DNA of 64,000 nt from Desulfobacterales bacterium (GCA_021737275.1 JAIPEE010000010.1:1-64000), one strand, 5' to 3'. Shown: positions 40,616 through 48,222, counted from the stretch's first letter. Notes: a model not told the origin generated them from the sequence alone. Program-made: numbers and translations.

Positions 40616-41424
40616 AACTCTTTTGTCAGTCTGATTCTCATCAAATCATGCGCCAGAAAAATTTTACCATTATATGTTTTCCTACACTCATTTTCAATGT
40701 CCACACGGTCACATTCCGGATAGAAATGTGTCAGTACCAATTTCTTGACACCGGCCCGGGATGCAATCTCTCCAGCCAGTGACGGCGTCAGATGACCCTT
40801 TACTTTCAGATCATTCGGCATGGCCGATTCACATATAAAAAGATCTGCACTTTCTGCCAGCTCGACCAGTTCGTCGCACACATCAGTATCCCCTGATAGC
40901 GCAATTGTCAAACCATCTGCCGTTTCAACCCTGTACCCGATACTTTCCGGGTTATGTGCCACCGGCACTGAAACAATTTTAAAACGGTCATACTGGATCG
41001 CATCCCTTGCCTTTGTGTCTAGCTCCGAAATATTGAGCATGCCCGGGGTGAGTGTTATCCAGTCGCCGTATAAATCTCTTAACTTATTGAAAAAAAGTTT
41101 AAAACCGTTTCCTGCAATAAGCGTTAGCGGAATTTGTCGCTTTTCGGTATCAGGGTATTTATTTGCAAAAAGAAAGGATGCCAGCTCGCCGGTATGGTCA
41201 GGATGAAAATGGGTATAACATATAAAAGGTATATCATAGATTTCTGTTCCGGCCTCCAGGAGTCTGTTCATGGTACCGGGTCCGGAATCAAACAAAATTT
41301 TGGTTTTACCCGTGGAGATTAATATTGACGAGGCTCTTCGTTCAAGGGACGGGACACAAGTGCCGGAGCCGAGGATTGTAACTTCTGAGGTCGTCGGTAT
41401 TGCCTCTTTTTCATCTGGCATCAT
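40612..41424 (-). CDS. metallo-beta-lactamase fold hydrolase (RNase Z-like)
   Basis: The protein has about 270 residues and the MBL zinc motif YTHFHPDHTGEL (about 63-75). Further metal ligands lie in PVAHNPESIGYRV, ALSGDTDVCDEL and VLTHFYPECDRV. The early VTILGSGTCVPSLERRASS and the overall order resemble RNase Z and its relatives acting on phosphodiesters. True tRNA 3' processing cannot be claimed. I chose the ATG at 41424; the longer frame upstream uses TTG and overlaps the DHH gene heavily. It overlaps the DHH gene by 14 bases and the next gene by four, so all are coupled. Confidence 0.82.
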   Translation of the reverse strand: MMPDEKEAIPTTSEVTILGSGTCVPSLERRASSILISTGKTKILFDSGPGTMNRLLEAGTEIYDIPFICYTHFHPDHTGELASFLFANKYPDTEKRQIPLTLIAGNGFKLFFNKLRDLYGDWITLTPGMLNISELDTKARDAIQYDRFKIVSVPVAHNPESIGYRVETADGLTIALSGDTDVCDELVELAESADLFICESAMPNDLKVKGHLTPSLAGEIASRAGVKKLVLTHFYPECDRVDIENECRKTYNGKIFLAHDLMRIRLTKEL

Positions 41425-42424
41425 TTTCAGGTCTTTTCGATTTACCCCTTTTTTCAATCCGGTTTCGAATCCAAAGATATAAGGTTTTATAGTCTGTATA
41501 ACTAACAAAATCCTTTACAACATGGAGATCAATCTCGGCACGAGCCATACTTTTGTGACCACCGGCCGAACCGATCTGGCCAAAGCTGTCTTTTGCCAGT
41601 TTCCCGGCATTTTTTTTAAGGCCGTCATTCCGGAATATAATGATAAGTTTATCTTCGTAAACGCCTGACACAATACTCCACTTTACAAGGTTGACCCTCA
41701 TGAAAAAATCAGCAATCATTACGCATATATCAGGGCTTAGAACCGGGCCGACATCAACATACATTCTTCCGTTTACAAAATGCATGTGGCGCATTGCGCG
41801 CCTGAAATATTTTAACATATCAAATCTGAGTTCGGCCTGTTCAATTTTTTTTGCAAGCTGGTGGTTTGCGTGTTTGAACAAAAACTGGAAAGCCACCACG
41901 TCTTCATTCAGGGCATGGCGTCCAAAATTATTGGTATCTGTTTTTATGCCCAGAAAAAGTGCGGTGGCCAGTTTTGCAGAGGGCTTAATGCGGGCAGCAT
42001 TCAGATATTCTGTCATGATTGTCGCAGTTGCACCATACTGGGGTCTAATATCTTTGAATGATGCTTTTGAATTACAGGTCACAGGATGATGATCTATAAT
42101 AATATCCGGAGAAAACTTATTAAACGCTTCATTATGATCCTGCTGGGAATCGACAATTATAAATTTACTAAAACAGCTTAAATCAATTTTTTCAAAATGG
42201 ATAAGTTTTACACTGAGGAGCCTCACCATTGCAAGGTTATCAGGCCGGGTTATAATATTGACATTAGATATGGTGACTCCGGCCACCTTTCGCCAGAGAA
42301 GTCTCTTAACTGCCATGGCACTGGATATGGCATCAGGGTCGGCATTGATAACAATGATCACCTGATCTTCACCGGAAAATCGGCTGTAAAATTTTTTTAA
42401 TTTGTCATTCTTCGGGGCGTTCAT
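41411..42424 (-). CDS. DHH-family phosphoesterase
   Basis: A 337-residue protein of the DHH/DHHA1 superfamily. Metal-binding motifs are INADPDAISSA, IIVDSQ, IIIDHHPVT (the DHH signature, about 111-120) and LGIKTDTNNFG. The C-terminal DHHA1 domain has GSAGGHKSMARAEI with the GGGH-like substrate loop. Relatives include NrnA, which degrades nanoRNA or pAp, and cyclic dinucleotide phosphodiesterases. The precise substrate is not visible. It appears to be the first gene of the run to hemA. Confidence 0.85.
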   Translation of the reverse strand: MNAPKNDKLKKFYSRFSGEDQVIIVINADPDAISSAMAVKRLLWRKVAGVTISNVNIITRPDNLAMVRLLSVKLIHFEKIDLSCFSKFIIVDSQQDHNEAFNKFSPDIIIDHHPVTCNSKASFKDIRPQYGATATIMTEYLNAARIKPSAKLATALFLGIKTDTNNFGRHALNEDVVAFQFLFKHANHQLAKKIEQAELRFDMLKYFRRAMRHMHFVNGRMYVDVGPVLSPDICVMIADFFMRVNLVKWSIVSGVYEDKLIIIFRNDGLKKNAGKLAKDSFGQIGSAGGHKSMARAEIDLHVVKDFVSYTDYKTLYLWIRNRIEKRGKSKRPENDAR

Positions 42425-42600
42425 TCAAAAGCTCTCTTATTTTAATCATTTATCATACGCAATTTGTCCTGATATTACAAATATTTTTTAGCTGCAGTGA
42501 ACAACCTTTGAAAAAAGGTTATATATAGGCATTTGAACCGGAACTGAAATAGTGAAAATGTACAGATTCTTCTTAATAGCATAATTTTTGCTTTTATCTG

Positions 42601-42629
42601 TTGACATTCATATTTAACAGGAGTAAACA
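42601..42629 (+). promoter_or_regulatory. candidate sigma70 promoter of the Fo operon
   Basis: TTGACA (42601-42606) is followed after 17 bases by TAAACA (42624-42629), a poor -10 box. It lies 80 bases before the first atp gene. An AACCTTT hairpin lies further upstream near 42507-42524. Confidence 0.35.
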
Positions 42630-42708
42630 GTCACCCAATTGGCAGAATAAATGGTTCTTGGCGAACTAAAAAACGCTGAAAATACAATGCGTTACGAGGC
42701 TTGTTAAA

Positions 42709-42993
42709 TTGCCGAAGAAAAGAAAGAATCTTTTCAGCTTTGCAAAACATAGTCCATTGGCTGAAGATCTTTCGGTGGTCATGCAGCTGGGCCTGACAAT
42801 GGTTGGCTGTATTGCTTTTTGTTTTTTTATCGGTTTTTATCTGGACAAGTGGTTGGGAACCAAAGGGGTTTTTATAACCATCTTCATTATTCTCGGTGTA
42901 GCTGGTGGTGGACACACTGTTTATCGACAGATTATGGATGTTATGAAAGACTCCGAAAGGGACAAAAAGAATCAGGACAATGGAGTCGATTAG
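42709..42993 (+). CDS. ATP synthase assembly protein AtpZ/AtpI-like, small subunit
   Basis: The product has 94 residues and two membrane helices (about 27-47 and 54-76): VVMQLGLTMVGCIAFCFFIGFYLDKWLGT and FITIFIILGVAGGGHTVYRQI. This is the AtpZ/AtpI-like (F0F1-ATPase subunit family) protein found first in many atp operons, with a suggested role in Mg2+ supply or c-ring assembly. The start is TTG at 42709 with GAGG nine bases upstream; no ATG is available in frame. Its end overlaps the next gene by 14 bases. Confidence 0.82.
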   Translation: MPKKRKNLFSFAKHSPLAEDLSVVMQLGLTMVGCIAFCFFIGFYLDKWLGTKGVFITIFIILGVAGGGHTVYRQIMDVMKDSERDKKNQDNGVD

Positions 42994-43375
42994 AGAGACT
43001 CAAAAGAAGTATGGCTCAAGGGCCTTTGCGCTGGCAATAATTGTCAGCCTGATCCTGATACTGGCCGGTTTTAAACCCGTTGGGAAGGGATTGATACTGG
43101 GTACCTTTTTCAGCATCATTAATTTTGTGCTGATGGGTGAATCTCTTCCGATGAGACTGGCGAAAACCAAGAGAAAGACGTTTGCCTTTTCACTTGGATC
43201 AATTTTCTTCCGACATGTTATTCTTGCCATTCCTGTTGTGATAGCTATAAAATTTGAGGAATATAACTTTTTTTCAGTTTTTGCCGGTCTGTTTCTTGTT
43301 CAGGTTGTTATTCTGGCTGACCATATTACAGGCCTGATCTTTTCAGCAAAAAACAAGGGTATCGGGAAGATTTAA
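42980..43375 (+). CDS. atpI: ATP synthase subunit I
   Basis: A 131-residue protein with four membrane helices of the ATP synthase I chain family, proposed to help assemble the c ring. Recognisable parts are GKGLILGTFFSIINFVLMG and FFRHVILAIPVVIAIKF. It overlaps atpZ and ends three bases before the a-subunit gene. Two AtpI-type genes in front of a mixed c ring is notable, since both families are linked to rotor ring assembly. Confidence 0.8.
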   Translation: MESIRETQKKYGSRAFALAIIVSLILILAGFKPVGKGLILGTFFSIINFVLMGESLPMRLAKTKRKTFAFSLGSIFFRHVILAIPVVIAIKFEEYNFFSVFAGLFLVQVVILADHITGLIFSAKNKGIGKI

Positions 43376-43378
43376 AAA

Positions 43379-44053
43379 ATGGGTGACTTAGGAAGGCTAC
43401 ACCAATTAATTGTTCCTTTTTTCGGTCATAACATGACCTTTAATATTGAACCCATCATCATGACATGGATTGTCATGACGATCCTAATTTTATTTGGCTT
43501 TCTGGCGAGCCGGAAAAAGAGCTTATTACCGGGGCCGCTTCAGGTTGTCGGAGAGCTTTTTGTCGCACAGCTTTACGGACTGGCAGATGATGCGCTCGAT
43601 AAAGAACTTTCAAAAAAATATGCACCGCTGATTTGTGCATTATTCATGTTCCTTGTTCTTTCGAACTGGCTGGGTATTATTCCACATCTGGAAGAACCAA
43701 CCAAAGATCTAAATACACCGCTGAGTCTGGGGCTGATGGGTTTTGTTATCGCACATGTTGCCGGTATCCGGGTAAAGGGTCTTAAAAAATATATAAGTGC
43801 ATATTTTGAGCCAATGTTTTTTATGATGCCGCTGAACCTGATTGGTGAGCTTGCAAAGGTTGTTTCCATTGCATTTCGGCTTTTTGGTAACATCATGGGC
43901 GGTTCCATTATTATTCTGGTGGTATCATATTTGACATACAGTGTAATTTTGCCGCCGTTTCTGAATGCGTTTTTCGGGCTTTTTGTCGGCACAATTCAGG
44001 CTTTTGTGTTTACCATGCTTACCGTAGTTTATATTTCAGTGCAGGTTAAATAA
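43379..44053 (+). CDS. atpB: ATP synthase Fo subunit a
   Basis: Subunit a forms the two ion half-channels beside the c ring. The 224-residue protein has about five to six helices. The essential Arg lies in KVVSIAFRLFGNIMGG (helix 4; Arg about 167 of this protein). The final helix is FVGTIQAFVFTMLTVVYISVQVK with the conserved Gln. Other landmarks are LSNWLGIIPHLEEPTKDLN and AHVAGIRVKGLKKYI. The length is short but normal for this group. The gene is flanked by atpI and the fused c-subunit gene with gaps of only three bases. Confidence 0.93.
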   Translation: MGDLGRLHQLIVPFFGHNMTFNIEPIIMTWIVMTILILFGFLASRKKSLLPGPLQVVGELFVAQLYGLADDALDKELSKKYAPLICALFMFLVLSNWLGIIPHLEEPTKDLNTPLSLGLMGFVIAHVAGIRVKGLKKYISAYFEPMFFMMPLNLIGELAKVVSIAFRLFGNIMGGSIIILVVSYLTYSVILPPFLNAFFGLFVGTIQAFVFTMLTVVYISVQVK

Positions 44054-44056
44054 CTT

Positions 44057-45031
44057 ATGGATTTCGATATTGAAACATGGGTAAAGGTGGCCGCGTTTGC
44101 AGGTGGCGGTATTGCAATGGGATTCGGTGCCATTGGCGCAGCAATCGGTGAAGGTTTTACGGCTGCTGAGGCAAATGAAGCTATTTCACGTAATCCCGGT
44201 GAGTCGGGTGATATTTTCAAAACCATGCTGGTAGGCCAGGCGATTGCCGAGTCTGCATCTATCTTTGCACTGGTTATTGCAATGATATTACTCTTTACAG
44301 ATTTTAATGCAAACTCAGTCGTTACGGTGTCTGTTCTTTTTGCTGCAGGATTATCAATGGGCCTTGGCGCTATTGGATCAGGAGTTGGTTCCGGCTTTCC
44401 GGCCGGCGCAGCATGTAAGGGTATGTCAAGGCAGCCGAAAATAAGCGGTCGTTTGACAACCAATATGCTGATCGGCTCTGCTGTTTGTCAGACACCGGCT
44501 ATATTTGCACTGGTGACATCTTTCATATTGCTGTTTACCAATTTTACAGGACGTCCGGTTTCACCGACGTGGGCCGCAATTCTGGGCGCAGGTTTGGCAT
44601 CCGGTCTGGGGGCTATCGGTTCCGGCCTTGGCGGTGGTCTGGTTGCCGGTGCCAGTTGTGATGGTATTTCAAGGCAGCCACTTGCAGCAACACCGGTTAC
44701 AAATGTTATGCTGCTGGGACAGGCCGTTACCCAGACCACAGCTATTTACGGACTTCTGGTCAGCTTTATTCTGATGTTCAAAACATTTCCGGCGACTGAT
44801 CTGCTGGCACCACCGATGGCGCTTCTTGCGGCAGGATTATGTATGGGTATCGGCGCTATCGGGCCAGGTGTAGGTGAAGGTTTCACTGCCCGAAGTGCGG
44901 TTGAAGGAATTGCAAAAAATGAAGCAGCTACTGCTGACTTGACACGCGTCATGCTGGTTGGTCAGGCGGTTGCAGAGTCAACCGGTATTTATGCGCTGGT
45001 TGTAGCGCTTGTATTAATTTTTGTCGTATAA
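44057..45031 (+). CDS. atpE: quadruple-hairpin (fourfold fused) ATP synthase c subunit
   Basis: A 324-residue membrane protein made of four consecutive c-subunit hairpins (about 10-82, 90-162, 171-243 and 252-324), eight helices in all. Each repeat has GAIGxxxGxG in helix 1. In helix 2 the ion-binding position is Glu65 in repeat 1 (GQAIAESASIF), Gln145 in repeat 2 (GSAVCQTPAIF), Gln226 in repeat 3 (GQAVTQTTAIY) and Glu307 in repeat 4 (GQAVAESTGIY). The helix-1 partner is Glu32, Ser112, Gly193 and Glu274. Repeats 1 and 4 thus keep the carboxylates and repeats 2 and 3 have lost both. Repeat 4 has the full Na+-type set (Glu, Val, Glu, Ser, Thr, Tyr). It lies between the a subunit and a normal c gene, so it is expressed with them and very likely joins the same ring. 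Confidence 0.93.
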   Translation: MDFDIETWVKVAAFAGGGIAMGFGAIGAAIGEGFTAAEANEAISRNPGESGDIFKTMLVGQAIAESASIFALVIAMILLFTDFNANSVVTVSVLFAAGLSMGLGAIGSGVGSGFPAGAACKGMSRQPKISGRLTTNMLIGSAVCQTPAIFALVTSFILLFTNFTGRPVSPTWAAILGAGLASGLGAIGSGLGGGLVAGASCDGISRQPLAATPVTNVMLLGQAVTQTTAIYGLLVSFILMFKTFPATDLLAPPMALLAAGLCMGIGAIGPGVGEGFTARSAVEGIAKNEAATADLTRVMLVGQAVAESTGIYALVVALVLIFVV

Positions 45032-45078
45032 ACAAATTTAATTTTTTAGTTTTATTATATTATTATCGGGAGGATAAA

Positions 45079-45327
45079 ATGGCAATTGAAGGTGTAGATA
45101 TTGTAAAGGCAGCCGCATTTTTAGGTGCAGGACTTTCCATGGGCCTTGGTGCTATCGGACCAGGTGTAGGTGAAGGAATGGCCGCAGCAAAAGCTTGTGA
45201 AGCAATTGGTAAAAATCCTAAAGAAGCCGGCCTTCTGACCAGAACAATGCTGGTTGGTCAGGCTGTTTCAGAGTCAACCGGTATTTACTCACTGGTTATC
45301 GCACTGCTGCTGCTTTTTGTAGTTTAA
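45079..45327 (+). CDS. atpE: ATP synthase Fo subunit c, single hairpin, Na+-type motif
   Basis: The standard 82-residue c subunit with two helices. GAIGPGVGEGMAAAKACEA carries Glu32, and GQAVSESTGIYSLVIAL carries Val63, Glu65, Ser66, Thr67 and Tyr70. These are the positions of the Na+-binding site known from Ilyobacter (Gln32, Val63, Glu65, Ser66, Thr67, Tyr70). Here Glu replaces Gln at 32, the two-carboxylate arrangement described for a Fusobacterium rotor. The polar loop has AIGKNPKEA for contact with F1. A strong GGGAGG precedes the ATG by eight bases, better than that of the fused gene, so more copies of this subunit are expected. Confidence 0.95.
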   Translation: MAIEGVDIVKAAAFLGAGLSMGLGAIGPGVGEGMAAAKACEAIGKNPKEAGLLTRTMLVGQAVSESTGIYSLVIALLLLFVV

Positions 45328-45357
45328 TAAGGAAATGCGGGTTACAGGAAAGATAAG

Positions 45358-45810
45358 ATGCAAATTATCAGCAATATAGCCCTGATCAGTATTAATGAAA
45401 CACTAATCGTTCAGCTGATTTCTTTTTTAATCTTTTTGTTCATCATGAAAAGGATCATGTTTCAACCTCTTGAGAAGGTAATGGAAGACAGGGAGAAACA
45501 TATCAATAAGGTTACGGAAGATATCGCTGATTCCAAACGCGCACTGATTGAGACGGAAAAACAGATTGATATGGAAGAAGCTGCTGCCAAAAAAGAGGCT
45601 TTCCTGATCAAGGAAGAAAGGGAATCGGCTGGAAGTGAAGAGGCCGACAAAATTTTTGCCGTTGTGCGTGATGATATAGCTGCCATGAAAATGGAAGCCG
45701 ATAAAAAAGTTGCTGATCAGCTTTCTGAAGCGAGAAAATTTATTCAAAAGGAATCCGAGACTTTGTCCGTTGCTATTATGGAACGGATACTGGACCGGAA
45801 GCTGGTGTAA
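45358..45810 (+). CDS. atpF': ATP synthase Fo subunit b'
   Basis: The product has 150 residues, with one N-terminal membrane helix (LIVQLISFLIFLFIMKRIMFQPLEKV, about 11-36) and a long charged helix forming the peripheral stalk. PLEKVMEDREKHINKVTEDI is typical of the stalk base. It lacks a signal peptide and is followed one base later by the b subunit gene, the b'-b order of many bacteria with heterodimeric stalks. It completes the stator of Fo. Confidence 0.88.
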   Translation: MQIISNIALISINETLIVQLISFLIFLFIMKRIMFQPLEKVMEDREKHINKVTEDIADSKRALIETEKQIDMEEAAAKKEAFLIKEERESAGSEEADKIFAVVRDDIAAMKMEADKKVADQLSEARKFIQKESETLSVAIMERILDRKLV

Positions 45811-45811
45811 T

Positions 45812-46402
45812 ATGGACAATTTTAACAAGCGCTTTATGGTGCTGGTATTAATTATTGCCGGAGTTATGGTGCTTTGCTGCCCGGGTGCACAAGCGTTTGC
45901 TGCTGAAGCAGAGGGGCCTTCATGGCGCCCCACTTATGATCTTGTGATGAAGTGGTTAAACTTTCTGATTCTGGTGTTTATTGCCGTCAAATTTGGCAGG
46001 AAGCCTATTATGAATTTTTTGTGTGGCCGTAAAGCCGAACTGGCTGATGAGATCCGGATTCTGGAAGATGAACGGGATAAAACATCGAAAGAGGTTCAAA
46101 AAGCACAGCAGGCATTACAGGATAGCAGCGGGCTTGTTGAAAAAATCCGTTCACGTATTATTATGATGGGTGAAAAGAACAGGCAGGCTATTATTGAAGA
46201 GGCAAAAGAGCAGAGCCAGGCCATGCTTGAAGAATCCAAACGCAAGGTCGGGAGCCAGATTAATCAGGCAAAGGAGACCTTCCGCTCTGAGATGATTGAT
46301 GCGGCTATGGACATTGCCGTTAAAAAGCTTCCATCCGCAATAACAGAGAAAGATAACGATGCCCTTTCAGAACGGTTTCTGGAGAGCGCCGCAGCTAAAT
46401 AA
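45812..46402 (+). CDS. atpF: ATP synthase Fo subunit b
   Basis: The protein has 196 residues from the ATG at 45812, one base after the b' stop; a longer frame upstream overlaps b' and is not used. It starts with a hydrophobic leader (FMVLVLIIAGVMVLCCPGAQAFAAEA) that looks like a cleavable signal. The membrane anchor follows (VMKWLNFLILVFIAVKFGRKPIMNFL, about 49-74), then a long coiled stalk with AKEQSQAMLEESKRKVGSQI. The hydrophobic leader before the anchor is common in Desulfobacterota b subunits. It is the last gene of the operon; no delta, alpha, gamma, beta or epsilon gene follows. Confidence 0.88.
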   Translation: MDNFNKRFMVLVLIIAGVMVLCCPGAQAFAAEAEGPSWRPTYDLVMKWLNFLILVFIAVKFGRKPIMNFLCGRKAELADEIRILEDERDKTSKEVQKAQQALQDSSGLVEKIRSRIIMMGEKNRQAIIEEAKEQSQAMLEESKRKVGSQINQAKETFRSEMIDAAMDIAVKKLPSAITEKDNDALSERFLESAAAK

Positions 46403-46431
46403 TATAACTGCTGGTTATAAAATTTTAAAAG

Positions 46432-46464
46432 CCCGGTACATTTTAATTGGTACCGGGTTTTTTT
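46432..46464 (+). terminator. strong rho-independent terminator after atpF
   Basis: CCCGGTAC (46432-46439) pairs with GTACCGGG (46450-46457) around a 10-base loop, followed by seven T. It closes the Fo operon 30 bases after atpF. Confidence 0.92.
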
Positions 46465-46535
46465 ATAAGCGGGTTTATCAGAAGAAATTAAGAGTAAGAT
46501 TACGATTATGAGTAAGAAAACACTTTTCAGTTTCT

Positions 46536-47591
46536 CTATCCATATAGCTTAACCGCCTCAAGAAACGCAGCAATGTTTGTCCATGGAATATCCGGTTCAT
46601 CAATATCATAGGCCGGACAGATAATCAGGCCAGCAGTACCGAGTGTTTCTATTCGCAACTTAACTTCTTTTTTTATCTCTTCAGGTGTATTAAATGAAAA
46701 AGCCGATTGAGTACCTACCGTACCCCAGAATGCCAGTTTGGGGCCAAACCTTTTTCTTATTCTTAAAGCATCCATATGATCCGGCTGGACCGGATTAATA
46801 GCCTGAAAACCGATATCCATGAGGTCACCGATAACAGGTTCAAAATATCCATCACTGTGATAGATAAAGTGAAGGTCCGGTTTAACAGCACGTGCGGCGG
46901 AAATAATTTCTGCCATACGGGGTTTGAAAAATTTGCGCCATATATCCGGGCTGATAATCATGGTTTTAGGCATGCCGATATCATCATCCAGCGCGATTAC
47001 ATCAACGCCGGCTTTCGCCAGGGCTATGGATGCTCGTTTTGCCATTATGGTAAGCTGGTTCAGCAGATATTCAACCCAGTCCGGGCGTTTAATGAGATCA
47101 ATGAGAAAATTTTCCAAGCCGCGAAGCCGCCATGCGGTTTCAAACAACTCCCCGCCCAAGTGAGGCATATTACCGCCCGCTGCCATTCCTTTTTTGTGAA
47201 GCGCTTTTACCTGATCAGAAAGATAATCAATATTGTATGTCAGGAGCTCTTCCGGCAAAGAAAAACTTTTTAGGTCCTCCAGTGATGTAGCCATTGAAAG
47301 CGGATTTCGGGTATCAGGCTTTTCAATATCATAGTTCCATCGCTGATAATTTGCTATTTGATATTTTGTTCCAAGACGTGTATCCGCATCATAAGGTTCC
47401 AGTTTATCAAAAAGAGCCTCTTCTTCCGGTAAAGCGGGCAAATCAATAAACTGGATATCTACCATCTCTTCATGAAACTGATTTGGTTTTAAGAGATCTT
47501 CCGGCTCAATGCGGTAAAAATTCATAGCACAAGCGACACGGTCGGGTTCTTTTCCATTCAGGGCACATAAAATACGTTCACGTGATGTCAT
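46536..47591 (-). CDS. uroporphyrinogen decarboxylase-family (methyltransferase-like) protein
   Basis: A 351-residue TIM-barrel protein of the URO-D superfamily. The start MTSRERILCALNGKEPDRV and the later FWGTVGTQSAFSFNTPEEIKKEV are typical of the MtaA/CmuA-like branch, which moves methyl groups to or from corrinoid proteins, rather than HemE. HSDGYFEPVIGDLMDIGFQAINPVQ holds the usual metal-ligand region. No corrinoid protein gene is adjacent. However, a MetH-type activation domain protein is encoded 700 bases away on the opposite strand, which supports a corrinoid-linked role. CGGAG lies before the ATG. The substrate is unknown. Confidence 0.8.
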   Translation of the reverse strand: MTSRERILCALNGKEPDRVACAMNFYRIEPEDLLKPNQFHEEMVDIQFIDLPALPEEEALFDKLEPYDADTRLGTKYQIANYQRWNYDIEKPDTRNPLSMATSLEDLKSFSLPEELLTYNIDYLSDQVKALHKKGMAAGGNMPHLGGELFETAWRLRGLENFLIDLIKRPDWVEYLLNQLTIMAKRASIALAKAGVDVIALDDDIGMPKTMIISPDIWRKFFKPRMAEIISAARAVKPDLHFIYHSDGYFEPVIGDLMDIGFQAINPVQPDHMDALRIRKRFGPKLAFWGTVGTQSAFSFNTPEEIKKEVKLRIETLGTAGLIICPAYDIDEPDIPWTNIAAFLEAVKLYG

Positions 47592-47725
47592 AAGATTCTC
47601 CGGGTGAGAATTGAAGTGTTAAGAAATATCCGTTTTATATATCTTATTTTGAAGTTTCTGTAAATAAATTGAAAACCATAAAGCTTTTAGGGGTGGATTT
47701 TTCCTTGTCAAAAAATTGATTTTAT

Positions 47726-47755
47726 TTGACAAAAACATAACGGTTAGCCGATAAT
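47726..47755 (+). promoter_or_regulatory. candidate sigma70 promoter
   Basis: TTGACA (47726-47731) and GATAAT (47750-47755) are separated by 18 bases. It lies 72 bases before the small secreted protein gene and points toward it. Confidence 0.55.
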
Positions 47756-47826
47756 AATAAATTAATTTCTTCGTTTTAATTAAATTATTGATCCAATCAA
47801 TAATATTAATTGAGAGAATTTTTATT

Positions 47827-48222
47827 ATGAAAAAAATATTTCCCATAATTTCAGCTTTAATCTTATTGTTATCCGTTTCTGCATTTACTCAGGATTATCC
47901 AAGAGATCAAGTGGTTATTCCCTCGGGTGAAACTTATACAACATCAGTTTCATACTCAATATATTCTCAGAAGCTTGAACCAAAATCTGCCGGTGAGAAC
48001 AGGTGGGAGCTGATTAATGAAAATGGTGATATTGCAGGTATCCTTGAAGAAACCAAGGAGGGAAATTTTAACCTGAGAGACAGAAATGGAAACTACGGCG
48101 GACTGATTCTTTCTAGTGGTGTATGGATGCCAAGAGGCGCTACAACAACACGTGCACGTGTAACAGCAGCATCCGCCCAATTATTTCTGGATGCGCTGGC
48201 TGCAATTGAGAAAATTAAGTAA
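47827..48222 (+). CDS. small secreted protein of unknown function
   Basis: The product has 131 residues from the ATG at 47827. It opens with a clear signal peptide (MKKIFPIISALILLLSVSAF, cleavage near residue 22), so it is exported. The mature part is polar, with a short beta-rich pattern (ENRWELINENGDIAGILEE, RDRNGNYGGLILSSG) and no cysteines. I do not recognise the family. A sigma70-like promoter lies upstream, and the next gene on the same strand is 87 bases further on. Confidence 0.75.
   Translation: MKKIFPIISALILLLSVSAFTQDYPRDQVVIPSGETYTTSVSYSIYSQKLEPKSAGENRWELINENGDIAGILEETKEGNFNLRDRNGNYGGLILSSGVWMPRGATTTRARVTAASAQLFLDALAAIEKIK

Noticed and set aside
44057-45031. V-type (NtpK) proteolipid instead of F-type c subunit
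   Set aside because: The neighbours are F-type a, b and b' genes, and the GAIGPGVGEG and AESTGIY motifs match the adjacent F-type c closely. The four repeats align with F-type hairpins.
42709-46402. N-ATPase type second ATP synthase operon
   Set aside because: N-ATPase operons begin with beta and epsilon and include alpha and gamma. None of these is present and the order differs.
46536-47591. haem biosynthesis HemE
   Set aside because: The sequence features and length fit the methyltransferase-like branch of the URO-D superfamily, and no haem genes are adjacent.
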